Assembly (NCBI GenBank): GCA_025456345.1
Contig: JALOKU010000001.1
Location: 1 to 64,000, forward strand
Reading direction: 5' to 3'
Source: Vicinamibacterales bacterium
GTDB taxonomy: Bacteria > Acidobacteriota > Vicinamibacteria > Vicinamibacterales > JAKQTR01
Length of the DNA: 64,000 bases
The translations under genes were made by a program, and so were the position numbers. Shown here in pieces: positions 15,449 to 23,161 of this stretch. The notes under the pieces were generated by a model that saw only the letters and a list, made by a program, of their open reading frames with translations, had not been told where the DNA came from and did not search any database. Position 1 is the stretch's first letter; every line of letters begins with the position of its first letter.

Positions 15449-17269
15449 ATGCTGAAGCCTCCCGTGACCGCGTCGCCCACCCGCCGCCTCGTCGCCTACA
15501 TGCTGCGCTACCGGCGCGGATTCGCGCTGGGACTGGCCTGCACCGCCCTGTCGACGGTGGCGTCGCTGACCACGCCGTGGGTGCTGAAGCACGCCGTCGA
15601 CGACCTCGCGCAGGGTGTGACCGGCACGAAGCTCCGCACGTACGCCGGCCTCATCCTGGTGCTGGCGCTCATCGGCGGCGCGTTCCGGTTCCTCATGCGC
15701 CGCATCATCGTGGGTGTGTCGCGGCACCTCGAGTACGACTTGCGCAACGACTTTTTCGCGCGGCTGCAGACGCTCGCCCCCGCCAACTTCACCGCGAGCC
15801 GCACCGGCGACCTGATGTCGAGGGCGACCAACGACCTGAACGCGGTGCGCATGATGGCGGGCCCGGCCGTGATGTATTCGGCCAGCACGATCATCGTGTT
15901 CGTGGTGGCCCTGGTGCTCATGCTCGGCCTGGATGCGCGGCTGACGGCCATCGCGCTCATGCCGCTCCCGTTCGTGTCGATCGCGGTCCGTGTCTTCGGG
16001 ACCGCCATCCACCGGCGCTTCGAGGCGATCCAGGCCCAGCTGTCCGACCTGAGCGCCGTGGTCCAGGAAGCCCTCGCCGGCGTGCGCGTGGTGCGGGCCT
16101 ACCGGCAGGAGGCGGCGGAACTCGAGCGGTTCGCGGCGGCCAACACGGAGTACGTGCGCCGCAACCTCGTGCTCATCCGGCTGCAGGCGATGTTCTATCC
16201 CAGTCTGAGCCTGTTTCTCGGGCTCGGGGCGCTGCTGGTGCTCTGGCTGGGCAGCCGCGACGTGATGCAGGGGCGCCTCACCGTCGGCGAGTTCGTGGCA
16301 TTCAACGCGTACCTCGGGATGCTGACGTGGCCGATGATCGCCTTCGGGTGGGTCACCAACATGCTGCAGCGCGGCACGGCGTCCTGGAAGCGGATGCTGG
16401 AGGTCATGGACACGGTGCCGCTCGTGGCCGATGCCCCGGGCGCTCGCGGGGTCTCACCGATGCCGCCGATTCAGGGCGCGTTCGAGATCCGTGATCTCAC
16501 GTTCAGCTACGACGGGACGCCGGTGCTGCGCGACGTGTCGCTCAGCGTGGCCGCCGGCGAGACGCTCGCCATTGTCGGGCCGACCGGCTCGGGCAAATCC
16601 ACGCTCATCAGCCTGTTGCCCCGCCTGTATGAGCCGCCCCGGGGCACGGTGTTCATCGACGGCACCGACGTGCGAGACATCCCGCTGCCGGTGCTGCGCG
16701 GCGCCATCGGCTTCGTCTCGCAGGAGCCCTTCCTCTTCTCCGAGACCCTCGGCGCGAACATCGCGTTCGGGGTTGAACCGGCCGCAAGCCTCGCACAGAC
16801 GGGGGCGGCCGCGGACGCCGCGCCCGATGGGGCCGCCGGGCCTGGCGTCGCGCCGGCTGCCGCGATCGCGCGCCTCGACAAGGACGTACAAGGCTTCCCG
16901 ACCGGCTACCAGACGCTGGTGGGCGAGCGCGGGATCACGCTCTCCGGAGGGCAGAAGCAGCGGACCGCCCTCGCGCGCGCGATCGCCACCGACCCGCGCA
17001 TCCTCATCCTCGATGACGCGCTCTCGGCGGTGGACACCTACACGGAGGAGGAGATTCTCACGCGGCTGCGGGGCGTGATGCGCCAGCGCACGTCCGTCAT
17101 CGTGTCGCACCGCGTCTCGACCGTTCGCGAGGCGGACCAGATCGTGGTCTTCGACGGCGGGCGCATCGTCGAGCGAGGCCGCCACGCCGACCTCATCGCG
17201 CTCGGCGGCGCGTACGCGGAGCTGTACCGGAAGCAGTTGCTCGAGGAGGAGTTGGAGGGGGAGCGGTAG
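15449..17269 (+). CDS. Heterodimeric ABC exporter, subunit with degenerate Walker B
   Basis: 606 residues: a six-helix type-IV exporter membrane domain (residues 1-310) and a nucleotide-binding domain. Walker A is GPTGSGKS near residue 377 and the signature LSGGQKQ is intact. Walker B reads ILILDDALSAVD, with Asp in place of the catalytic Glu. The partner gene at 17542 has the complementary defect. An Ala/Pro-rich insert (AASLAQTGAAADAAPDGAAG) lies between the Q-loop and the signature. Such pairs (LmrCD, BmrCD, TM287/288 type) export drugs, lipids or peptides. The start ATG 15449 gives normal family length; an upstream frame to 15347 does not. Substrate unknown. Confidence 0.9.
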   Translation: MLKPPVTASPTRRLVAYMLRYRRGFALGLACTALSTVASLTTPWVLKHAVDDLAQGVTGTKLRTYAGLILVLALIGGAFRFLMRRIIVGVSRHLEYDLRNDFFARLQTLAPANFTASRTGDLMSRATNDLNAVRMMAGPAVMYSASTIIVFVVALVLMLGLDARLTAIALMPLPFVSIAVRVFGTAIHRRFEAIQAQLSDLSAVVQEALAGVRVVRAYRQEAAELERFAAANTEYVRRNLVLIRLQAMFYPSLSLFLGLGALLVLWLGSRDVMQGRLTVGEFVAFNAYLGMLTWPMIAFGWVTNMLQRGTASWKRMLEVMDTVPLVADAPGARGVSPMPPIQGAFEIRDLTFSYDGTPVLRDVSLSVAAGETLAIVGPTGSGKSTLISLLPRLYEPPRGTVFIDGTDVRDIPLPVLRGAIGFVSQEPFLFSETLGANIAFGVEPAASLAQTGAAADAAPDGAAGPGVAPAAAIARLDKDVQGFPTGYQTLVGERGITLSGGQKQRTALARAIATDPRILILDDALSAVDTYTEEEILTRLRGVMRQRTSVIVSHRVSTVREADQIVVFDGGRIVERGRHADLIALGGAYAELYRKQLLEEELEGER

Positions 17270-17307
17270 CCGCTAGGGACTAGGCGCTGGGCGCTAGTCG
17301 GGCGGTA

Positions 17308-17356
17308 GGGGAGAGGGGACAGGGGAGAGGGGACAGGGGAGAGGGGACAGGGGACA
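17308..17356 (+). repeat. Heptameric tandem repeat array (GGGGASA)
   Basis: Seven 7-bp units in a row: GGGGAGA and GGGGACA alternate three times, then one more GGGGACA. A looser tail of related purine-rich sequence (AGACAGAAGACAAGGACAGG) runs to about 17393. It lies between the two ABC exporter genes. Confidence 0.85.
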
Positions 17357-17453
17357 GGGAAGTAGACAGAAGACAAGGACAGGAGACAGGGACGTTTGAT
17401 GGACAGCCGGAACGGGGAATCAGGGGGCAGAGAGGGGTGGCCGGGAGACGCAC

Positions 17454-17534
17454 GAATCCCGAATCCCGAGCCCCGCCTGTCACGCCGAAGCCCGGCAATA
17501 CGGTGCCGGGCGAAGGCGGAAGTCCCGAGTCCCG
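17454..17534 (+). repeat. Short heptameric repeats GAATCCC x2 and AGTCCCG x2
   Basis: GAATCCC is repeated at 17454-17467 and AGTCCCG at 17521-17534, both with a 7-bp period. The second ends eight bases before the ABC subunit-2 start and includes no normal ribosome-binding site. Confidence 0.6.
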
Positions 17535-17541
17535 AGAACCT

Positions 17542-19308
17542 ATGACCGGGCACGACGACGACATCATCGTGGGGAAGGCGTACGACGCCGGGCTGATGCG
17601 GCGGCTGATGGGCTACCTGCGCCCGTACTGGCTGGCGGTGCTCGTCGCATTTGCCGCCATCGTGTGCGCGTCGGTGCTGCAGCTGGCCCAGCCTTACCTG
17701 ATGAAGCTGGCGATCGACCGCTACATCGCGACCCGCGACGTGGCCGGGATGGACCGCATCGCGCTGCTGTTCCTCGGGATCCTGCTCGGGTCGTTCGTCC
17801 TCGAGTTCGCGCAGACCTACGTGCTGCAGCACACGGGCCAGCGGATCATGTTCGATCTGCGGGCGCAGATCTACGGGCACCTTCAGCGCCTGGACGTGTC
17901 GTACTACGACCGCAACCCCGTCGGCCGGCTGATGACCCGGGTGACGACGGACGTCGACGCGCTGAACGATCTGTTCACGTCCGGCGTGGTGTCGGTGTTC
18001 GGCGACATCTTCACGCTGGCCGGGATCATGATCGTGCTGCTGGTGATGGACTGGCGGCTGGCGCTGGTGGCGTTCTCGGTGCTGCCGCTCATTGTCGTCA
18101 TCACGCAGTGGTTCCGGCGGCGGGTGCGCGACTCGTACCGCACCGTGCGGGCGTGGATCGCGCGCATCAACGCGTTCCTGCAGGAGAACATCACCGGCAT
18201 GGCGACGGTGCAGCTGTTCGGGCGCGAGGCGCGGAACTTCGCCGAGTTCAGCGCGATCAACGCGCGCCACCGCGACGCCAACATCGACTCGATCTTCTAC
18301 TACGCGGTCTTCTACCCGGCCATCGAGATCGTCGGCGCGCTCGCGACGGCGCTCATCATCTGGTGGGGCGGCGCCTGGGTGCTGGGCGGCACGCTGACGC
18401 TCGGGTCGCTGGTGGCCTTCATCCAGTACTCGCAGCGGTTCTTCAGGCCGATCAGCGACATGTCGGAGAAGTTCAACCTGCTGCAGTCGGCGATGGCCGC
18501 CTCCGAGCGCATCTTCACGCTGCTCGACACTCCGGTGGCCGTCGTCTCACCCGCGCAGCCGAAACGGCCCGCGTGGCGCGGGCACGTGACGTTCGAACAC
18601 GTCTGGTTCGCTTACGACGGCGAGCACCACGTGCTGAGGGACGTGTCCTTCGAGGTCCGTCCCGGCGAGCGCGTCGGCATCGTCGGGGCCACCGGCGCAG
18701 GCAAGAGCACGATGATCAACCTCCTGCTCCGGTACTACGACGTGAGCCGAGGGCGGATCCTCATCGACGGCGTGGACATCCGCGACGTCGATCTGGCGGA
18801 GCTGCGCAGCCGGTTCAGCCTCGTGCTGCAGGACGTCCACGTGTTCTCGGGGACCATTGGCGGGAACGTGCGGCTGGGGAACCCGGGGATTGGCGACGAG
18901 CAGGTGCGGCGCGCGCTCGAGGCGGTGCACGCCGACCGGTTCGTCAACGCGCTGCCCGACGGCGCGGCGACGCCGGTGGCCGAGCGCGGGGCGACGCTTT
19001 CAACGGGGCAGAAGCAGCTGCTGTCGTTCGCCAGGGCTTTGGCCTTCGACCCGCGGATCCTCGTGCTCGACGAGGCGACGTCGAGCATCGACACCGACAC
19101 CGAACTGCTGATCCGCGACGCCCTGCACGTCCTGATGGCGGACCGCACCACGATTGCGATCGCCCACCGCCTGTCGACGATTCAGGACATGGACACGATC
19201 CTGGTCCTGCACAAAGGCCAGCTGCGCGAGTCAGGCTCCCACCAGGAGCTGCTCGCGCAGCGCGGTCTGTATCACCGGCTCTACCAGCTGCAATACGCTA
19301 CTTCTTGA
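17542..19308 (+). CDS. Heterodimeric ABC exporter, subunit with degenerate signature
   Basis: 588 residues with the same architecture as the gene upstream: membrane domain, then nucleotide-binding domain. Walker A is GATGAGKS near residue 382. The signature is LSTGQKQ, departing from LSGGQ. Walker B, ILVLDEATSSID, keeps the catalytic Glu, and the H-loop is AIAHRLS. The site formed by subunit-1 Walker motifs and this signature would thus be degenerate, and the other site canonical. That is exactly the heterodimeric exporter pattern. The ATG at 17542 (MTGHDDD) is chosen; the frame upstream is repeat DNA. The last 11 bp overlap the convergent DUF4097 gene. Confidence 0.9.
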   Translation: MTGHDDDIIVGKAYDAGLMRRLMGYLRPYWLAVLVAFAAIVCASVLQLAQPYLMKLAIDRYIATRDVAGMDRIALLFLGILLGSFVLEFAQTYVLQHTGQRIMFDLRAQIYGHLQRLDVSYYDRNPVGRLMTRVTTDVDALNDLFTSGVVSVFGDIFTLAGIMIVLLVMDWRLALVAFSVLPLIVVITQWFRRRVRDSYRTVRAWIARINAFLQENITGMATVQLFGREARNFAEFSAINARHRDANIDSIFYYAVFYPAIEIVGALATALIIWWGGAWVLGGTLTLGSLVAFIQYSQRFFRPISDMSEKFNLLQSAMAASERIFTLLDTPVAVVSPAQPKRPAWRGHVTFEHVWFAYDGEHHVLRDVSFEVRPGERVGIVGATGAGKSTMINLLLRYYDVSRGRILIDGVDIRDVDLAELRSRFSLVLQDVHVFSGTIGGNVRLGNPGIGDEQVRRALEAVHADRFVNALPDGAATPVAERGATLSTGQKQLLSFARALAFDPRILVLDEATSSIDTDTELLIRDALHVLMADRTTIAIAHRLSTIQDMDTILVLHKGQLRESGSHQELLAQRGLYHRLYQLQYATS

Positions 19309-20356
19309 CGGCGGCCTTCGCCGCGGCCTTGCTGACGATCCGCACGTTGCCGCTGAAGGCGTTCAGCTCGAGCAACGCGCCGCCGTCTCCGAACGTGCCC
19401 CTGACGCGCTGCCCCGGCCCTCCCCGGCCTGGGCCGCGTCCCGGCCCCCGTCCCGGCGGCGGATCGCCCGCGGGCGGCTCGCCGCCGAAGGTGGACACCA
19501 GCTTCAGGTCGCTCGAGATGTCGCCGCTGAACGTGCTCGCGTTCAGCTCGAACCCGGTCTTGCCGTCGGTGTAGATCGTGATGTCGCCCGAGTGGGCCTG
19601 GACGACGTAGCGGCCGCCCTTCGCCAGCGGCCCGCCGAACACGACGTCGCCGCTGATGGAGCTCGCCTTGATGCGTTCGCAGGTCACGTCGGCGAGATCA
19701 AGGTCGCCGCTCACGCTCTTGGTCTCGATGGCCCGCGCCTTGACCGCCTTCAGCACGACATTGCCGCTCACGCTCTCGACCGAGAGATCGCTGTCGCTCC
19801 CGCCGGTCTCGATCGTGACGTTGCCGGACACCGACCGGGCCGTCTCGACCTGCGCCACCGAGGTGAGGACGACGTCGCCGCTGACGGTTTCCGCGGTCAG
19901 GCCGCCGTCCACGCTGGCCACCTTGAGGGTGCCGGAGACCGAATGCACCCGCACGCTTGCGCCGCGCGGCACCGAGACGGTGAAGTCGACCGACACGTTC
20001 ACGTTCCGGCGTTCGCGCGGGTACTGGGCGCGCACCTCCACGCGGTTGGCGGTCGCGGTGACCTCGATGGTCACCGCCTTCAAGTCCTCCGCGGTCTTGC
20101 CGCGCTTCACGGCGTCAATCACCACCTGGTCGCCCGCGCCGCCGGTGACGACCATGTCGCCGGAGATGTTGGCCAGATCGAGCAACCCGCCCTTGGCGAG
20201 CGGCACGGTCTTCGAGAACTTCTCGGTCTGCACCTGATCGCCGGGCCCGTCGATCGGGCCGGGGGAGTTGCCGACGAGACAGGCCGCCCGGGCGGGCGCC
20301 CCGGCGAGCAAAGCGGCCACTGCGACGATGCCGACGACGCGATGTGTGCTGTTCAT
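19298..20356 (-). CDS. Secreted DUF4097-type beta-repeat protein
   Basis: 352 residues with a signal peptide (VVGIVAVAALLAGAPARA). The body is a right-handed beta-helix-like series of SVSGxLxxxxVxG turns (HSVSGTLKVASVDGG, ETVSGDVVLTSVAQ, RSVSGNVTIETGG, KSVSGDLDLADV, SSISGDVVFGG). A Gly/Pro/Arg-rich linker (PPGRGPGRGPGRGGPG) precedes the last turn. DUF4097 proteins commonly sit beside ECF sigma/anti-sigma pairs, as here. Their role is unknown, possibly envelope-stress sensing. ATG 20356 has AGGTG upstream. A GTG at 20371 overlaps the anti-sigma stop (GTGA), so coupling is likely either way. Confidence 0.8.
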   Translation of the reverse strand: MNSTHRVVGIVAVAALLAGAPARAACLVGNSPGPIDGPGDQVQTEKFSKTVPLAKGGLLDLANISGDMVVTGGAGDQVVIDAVKRGKTAEDLKAVTIEVTATANRVEVRAQYPRERRNVNVSVDFTVSVPRGASVRVHSVSGTLKVASVDGGLTAETVSGDVVLTSVAQVETARSVSGNVTIETGGSDSDLSVESVSGNVVLKAVKARAIETKSVSGDLDLADVTCERIKASSISGDVVFGGPLAKGGRYVVQAHSGDITIYTDGKTGFELNASTFSGDISSDLKLVSTFGGEPPAGDPPPGRGPGRGPGRGGPGQRVRGTFGDGGALLELNAFSGNVRIVSKAAAKAAVKK

Positions 20357-20367
20357 GATGTCACCTG

Positions 20368-21135
20368 TCACGATTTGCTGAGTCCGCCCAGAATCTTCGC
20401 CGCGCCGGCCTGGTCGCCCTTCCGCATGACGTTGATGAGCGCGACGGTGTCTTCGAGCAACGCCACCTTCTGCCGCAACGCCTCGAACAGGCTCGTCTGG
20501 GCCAGCTGGTTGTTCGGCTGGGTCTTGATCGCCTCGCGGCTCTCGGTGATCGCCTGGTCGATGACGCCCAGGTTCTTCTGAAGCGTCGCCGCGAGCGCCG
20601 GGTCCAGCGCGCCCTCTCCGCCCTTCACCACCTCTTCGAGACCGGAAATCGCCTTCGCGTAGTGCTCGTCGGCGATGCGGAGGTGTTCGTCAACGTCTTG
20701 GACGAGGTCCTTCGGCGATTGGATTACCGCGGCCGCCGGCGCGCCGGCCGGCACGGCTGACGCCTGGGGGACCGGCGCCGTCGACGGGCCGCGCAGCAGC
20801 CACATGCTCGACGCGACGGCGACCACCAGCGTGGCCGCCATCGCGAGCGCCACGCGCGCGCCCGTCCAGAACGGGCGAGGGCGCGCGGCGAGCTCGGCGG
20901 CGAGCCGTTGCGAAAGGCTCGCCCAGACCTCGGCCCTGGGCGTGAAATCGGGCAGCCCCGCGGCCGCGCCGCGCATCGCCTCGAGGTCGGCCCGTAGCGC
21001 CCGGCAGGCCGGGCAGGAGGCGAGATGCGCGTCGAGATCGGCCTGCGCAGCCGCGTCGGCCGTCCCGCTCACGCGATCGTGCACGAGCGCCGCGAAGCGG
21101 CCGCACGCGTTGTCAGTCAGTGTGTCGCGTTCCAT
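20368..21135 (-). CDS. Anti-sigma factor with zinc-finger (zf-HC2) domain
   Basis: 255 residues. The N-terminal ZAS-like zinc site is HLASCPACR (H-x3-C-x2-C). A membrane helix, ARVALAMAATLVVAVASSMWLL, crosses once. The periplasmic C-terminal part is helical (VDEHLRIADEHYAKAISGLEEVV...). Such proteins hold an ECF sigma factor inactive until an envelope signal. The ATG shares its A with the sigma gene stop (TGATG), so translation is coupled and stoichiometry linked. A longer frame upstream lies inside the sigma gene and is rejected. Confidence 0.88.
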   Translation of the reverse strand: MERDTLTDNACGRFAALVHDRVSGTADAAAQADLDAHLASCPACRALRADLEAMRGAAAGLPDFTPRAEVWASLSQRLAAELAARPRPFWTGARVALAMAATLVVAVASSMWLLRGPSTAPVPQASAVPAGAPAAAVIQSPKDLVQDVDEHLRIADEHYAKAISGLEEVVKGGEGALDPALAATLQKNLGVIDQAITESREAIKTQPNNQLAQTSLFEALRQKVALLEDTVALINVMRKGDQAGAAKILGGLSKS

Positions 21136-21722
21136 CACCGTGCTCCAGACCGGCCGCGAAGGATGACCCGGAGGCGCGTCCTGGCCTTGAAGAGCAGCGA
21201 CTTGGACGTGCCTTCCGCGATGCCCAACGTGTCTCCAATCTCGTGATGCTCGAGCCCTTCCACGTCGTGCAGCAGGAAGGCCCGGCGATAGCTCGGCGGC
21301 AGCTGCGCGATCGCCCGCTCGAGGTCCATCCGATCCAGCGCCGCGTCGGGGCGCCACGGCCCGTTGGCGGGCGCCGCGATCGCGTCCAGATCCTCGGCCG
21401 TGTCGGTCACCCGCTGGCGGCGGCCTTGCTTGCTCCGCACGAAGTCGAGGCTGGCGTTAAGCGCGAGCCTGTGGAGCCACGTGCCGAGGGCGGCGTCGCC
21501 GCGGAAACTGTCGAGGCGCCGAAAGACCTGCAGGAAGATGTCCTGCACGAGATCCTCCGCGTCGGCGGCGCTGCCCGTGACCCGGTAGGCCACCGTGTAG
21601 AGCCGGCTGCCAAAACGCTTGTACAGCTCCTCGAAGGCTCCGAGGTCGCCCCGGCGGCAGCGCTGTACGATTTCGCGGTCCAGGCGGTTCGCCTCTGTTC
21701 TGTCAGACGGTGTCATGGCCAT
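21135..21722 (-). CDS. ECF-type RNA polymerase sigma factor
   Basis: 195 residues with sigma region 2 (ELYKRFGSRLYTVAYRVTGSAADAEDLVQDIFLQVFRR...GTWLHRLALNASLDFVRSKQ) and region 4 (AIAQLPPSYRRAFLLHDVEGLEHHEIGDTLGIAEGTSKSLLFKARTRLR). The DAEDLVQDIF core-binding motif and absence of regions 1 and 3 put it in group 4. It is followed without a gap by its anti-sigma factor. A GGAACTT-N14-CGTCTA element at 59533 is a possible target of an ECF factor of this kind, but that link is unproven. Confidence 0.95.
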   Translation of the reverse strand: MAMTPSDRTEANRLDREIVQRCRRGDLGAFEELYKRFGSRLYTVAYRVTGSAADAEDLVQDIFLQVFRRLDSFRGDAALGTWLHRLALNASLDFVRSKQGRRQRVTDTAEDLDAIAAPANGPWRPDAALDRMDLERAIAQLPPSYRRAFLLHDVEGLEHHEIGDTLGIAEGTSKSLLFKARTRLRVILRGRSGAR

Positions 21723-21744
21723 GAATGGTTGCCCGGCCAGCCGA

Positions 21745-22125
21745 TCAATTTCCCGGAGGCCGTTTCCCCGGGGATACGGGCTTTGGCTCGGCGTGGTTCC
21801 GCGAGCCCCGGGCCGGGTGCGGTCCCTGCCAGCGGATCAGGCGCCAATCCCTGATGCGGCCTCCCGTCACGGCCACGCCTTCAGCGGCCAGCAGCGCCCG
21901 CTTCATCGCCGGGTGTCCGCCGTACCCGCCCAGCCGCCCTCCCGCCGCCACCACGCGATGGTAGGGGGCACCGGGAGCCTGGCCCTTTCGCATGATGTTT
22001 CCGACGGCCCGGCACGCGCGGGGACGGCCGGCGAGCGCCGCAATGTCGCCGTAGGTGGCCGCCCGGCCAGCCGGGATCCGGCGGACCGCAGCCAGGACCG
22101 CTGCCGTGAAGGGCGTCGCCGCCAT
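21745..22125 (-). CDS. Alkyltransferase-like protein (MGMT fold, no active-site Cys)
   Basis: 126 residues matching the DNA-binding domain of O6-alkylguanine-DNA alkyltransferase: VLAAVRRIPAGRAATYGDIAALAGRPRACRAVGNIM. The motif that should read PCHRV is PYHRV, so the methyl-accepting Cys is replaced by Tyr. Alkyltransferase-like proteins bind alkylated guanine, flip it and pass the lesion to nucleotide excision repair; E. coli Atl has Trp at this place. The arginine-finger region RAVGNIM is retained. A 25-residue basic/Pro tail extends beyond the usual end. It sits 16 bp after the outer-membrane protein gene and 22 bp before the sigma gene. Confidence 0.85.
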   Translation of the reverse strand: MAATPFTAAVLAAVRRIPAGRAATYGDIAALAGRPRACRAVGNIMRKGQAPGAPYHRVVAAGGRLGGYGGHPAMKRALLAAEGVAVTGGRIRDWRLIRWQGPHPARGSRNHAEPKPVSPGKRPPGN

Positions 22126-22141
22126 CGGAGCGTTTCTCCGA

Positions 22142-23161
22142 TCAGAACAGGATGCGGGCGCCGAAGGCGGCCTGCAGCCCGCCGAGGCCGACCTTCGCGG
22201 GCTGCTCGGACGGCTTCAGCGTGGCCGACGCGTAGGAATAGCGCAGTTGGCCGCCGATGCCGACGTGCTTCGTCAGGAGGTATGAGACGTCGGCTCCCGC
22301 CGTCACGCCGAATCCGCCTCCGCGCACGCTGGTGGTCTCGATGCCGGTGAACGTCGCTGTCTCGTAGGGGTAGGACTCGGTGAACTGAATCCGCGAGGCC
22401 ATGTCCTGCCTGACGCTGATGTAGGCCGGCCCCGCGAACACGAACATGTCGACCCGGCGCGCCAGCGCGATGAGCCACGACAGTTCGAGGGCCGCCAGCG
22501 TTTCGGTGCGGCCGAGGCCGTCAGCCGTCCCCTGCACCTCGCGGAACTGGTTGAACTGGAAGGGATGCGGCAGGCGGCCGGTGACGTCGAGGGTCTGGCT
22601 CGTCGAGGTCAGCTCCAGGCCGCCGCCGATCGCCAGGTTCTTCCAGACGCGCATGCCGCCCCGCGCGCCGAAGGCCGGGCCGATCCCGACCGTGGCGTTC
22701 GCCGTCAGCGTCGCGTTCTCGGCGTGCACCTTGAACACGGCCGTCGACGTATAGCCCGGCGCGGCCAGCTGCGCACCGCCGCTCACGACGGCGAACCCGC
22801 GGCCTTTCCAGACTTTGGATGTGCGGGGCGGCGCAGGCTTCCTGGGAGGCGGCGCCTGGACGCCTTTCGTCTGCGGGCTTCCCGCCGCGGGTTTCGCAGG
22901 CTGCGCGCCGGCTGGCGTGGCGCCACCGGTCTGGGGCTTGGTCCCGCTGGTCTGCGGCTGGGCCGTGGCGCCGGGCGGGGCAGGGTTGGTCGCGGTCTTC
23001 GGTGCCGGCTGGGGCTGCGGGCGCCCCGCCTGTTGGCTCGACGGCTGGGCGATGAGGGGCCGGGCGGCCACGGCCACCGCGATCGCCACCAGCGCGGTGA
23101 CGGCGGCGCGCCGGAGAACGGTCCGGGCGCGGGTCACCGTGTGGCCAGGGCCCCGTCTCAT
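22142..23161 (-). CDS. Outer-membrane beta-barrel protein with Pro/Gln-rich linker
   Basis: 339 residues. A signal peptide (AAVTALVAIAVAVAARPLIA) is followed by about 90 residues of Pro/Ala/Gln/Thr-rich low complexity (QPQPAPKTATNPAPPG...), then an OmpA/OmpW-like eight-strand barrel. The barrel has alternating aromatic strands (VDMFVFAGPAYISVRQDM, HVGIGGQLRYSYASA) and ends FGARILF with a terminal Phe, the BAM signal. The ATG (23159-23161) shares one base with the stop of the upstream M4 protease (TGATG), implying coupling. Function unknown. The linker could span the periplasm or bind peptidoglycan. Confidence 0.75.
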   Translation of the reverse strand: MRRGPGHTVTRARTVLRRAAVTALVAIAVAVAARPLIAQPSSQQAGRPQPQPAPKTATNPAPPGATAQPQTSGTKPQTGGATPAGAQPAKPAAGSPQTKGVQAPPPRKPAPPRTSKVWKGRGFAVVSGGAQLAAPGYTSTAVFKVHAENATLTANATVGIGPAFGARGGMRVWKNLAIGGGLELTSTSQTLDVTGRLPHPFQFNQFREVQGTADGLGRTETLAALELSWLIALARRVDMFVFAGPAYISVRQDMASRIQFTESYPYETATFTGIETTSVRGGGFGVTAGADVSYLLTKHVGIGGQLRYSYASATLKPSEQPAKVGLGGLQAAFGARILF

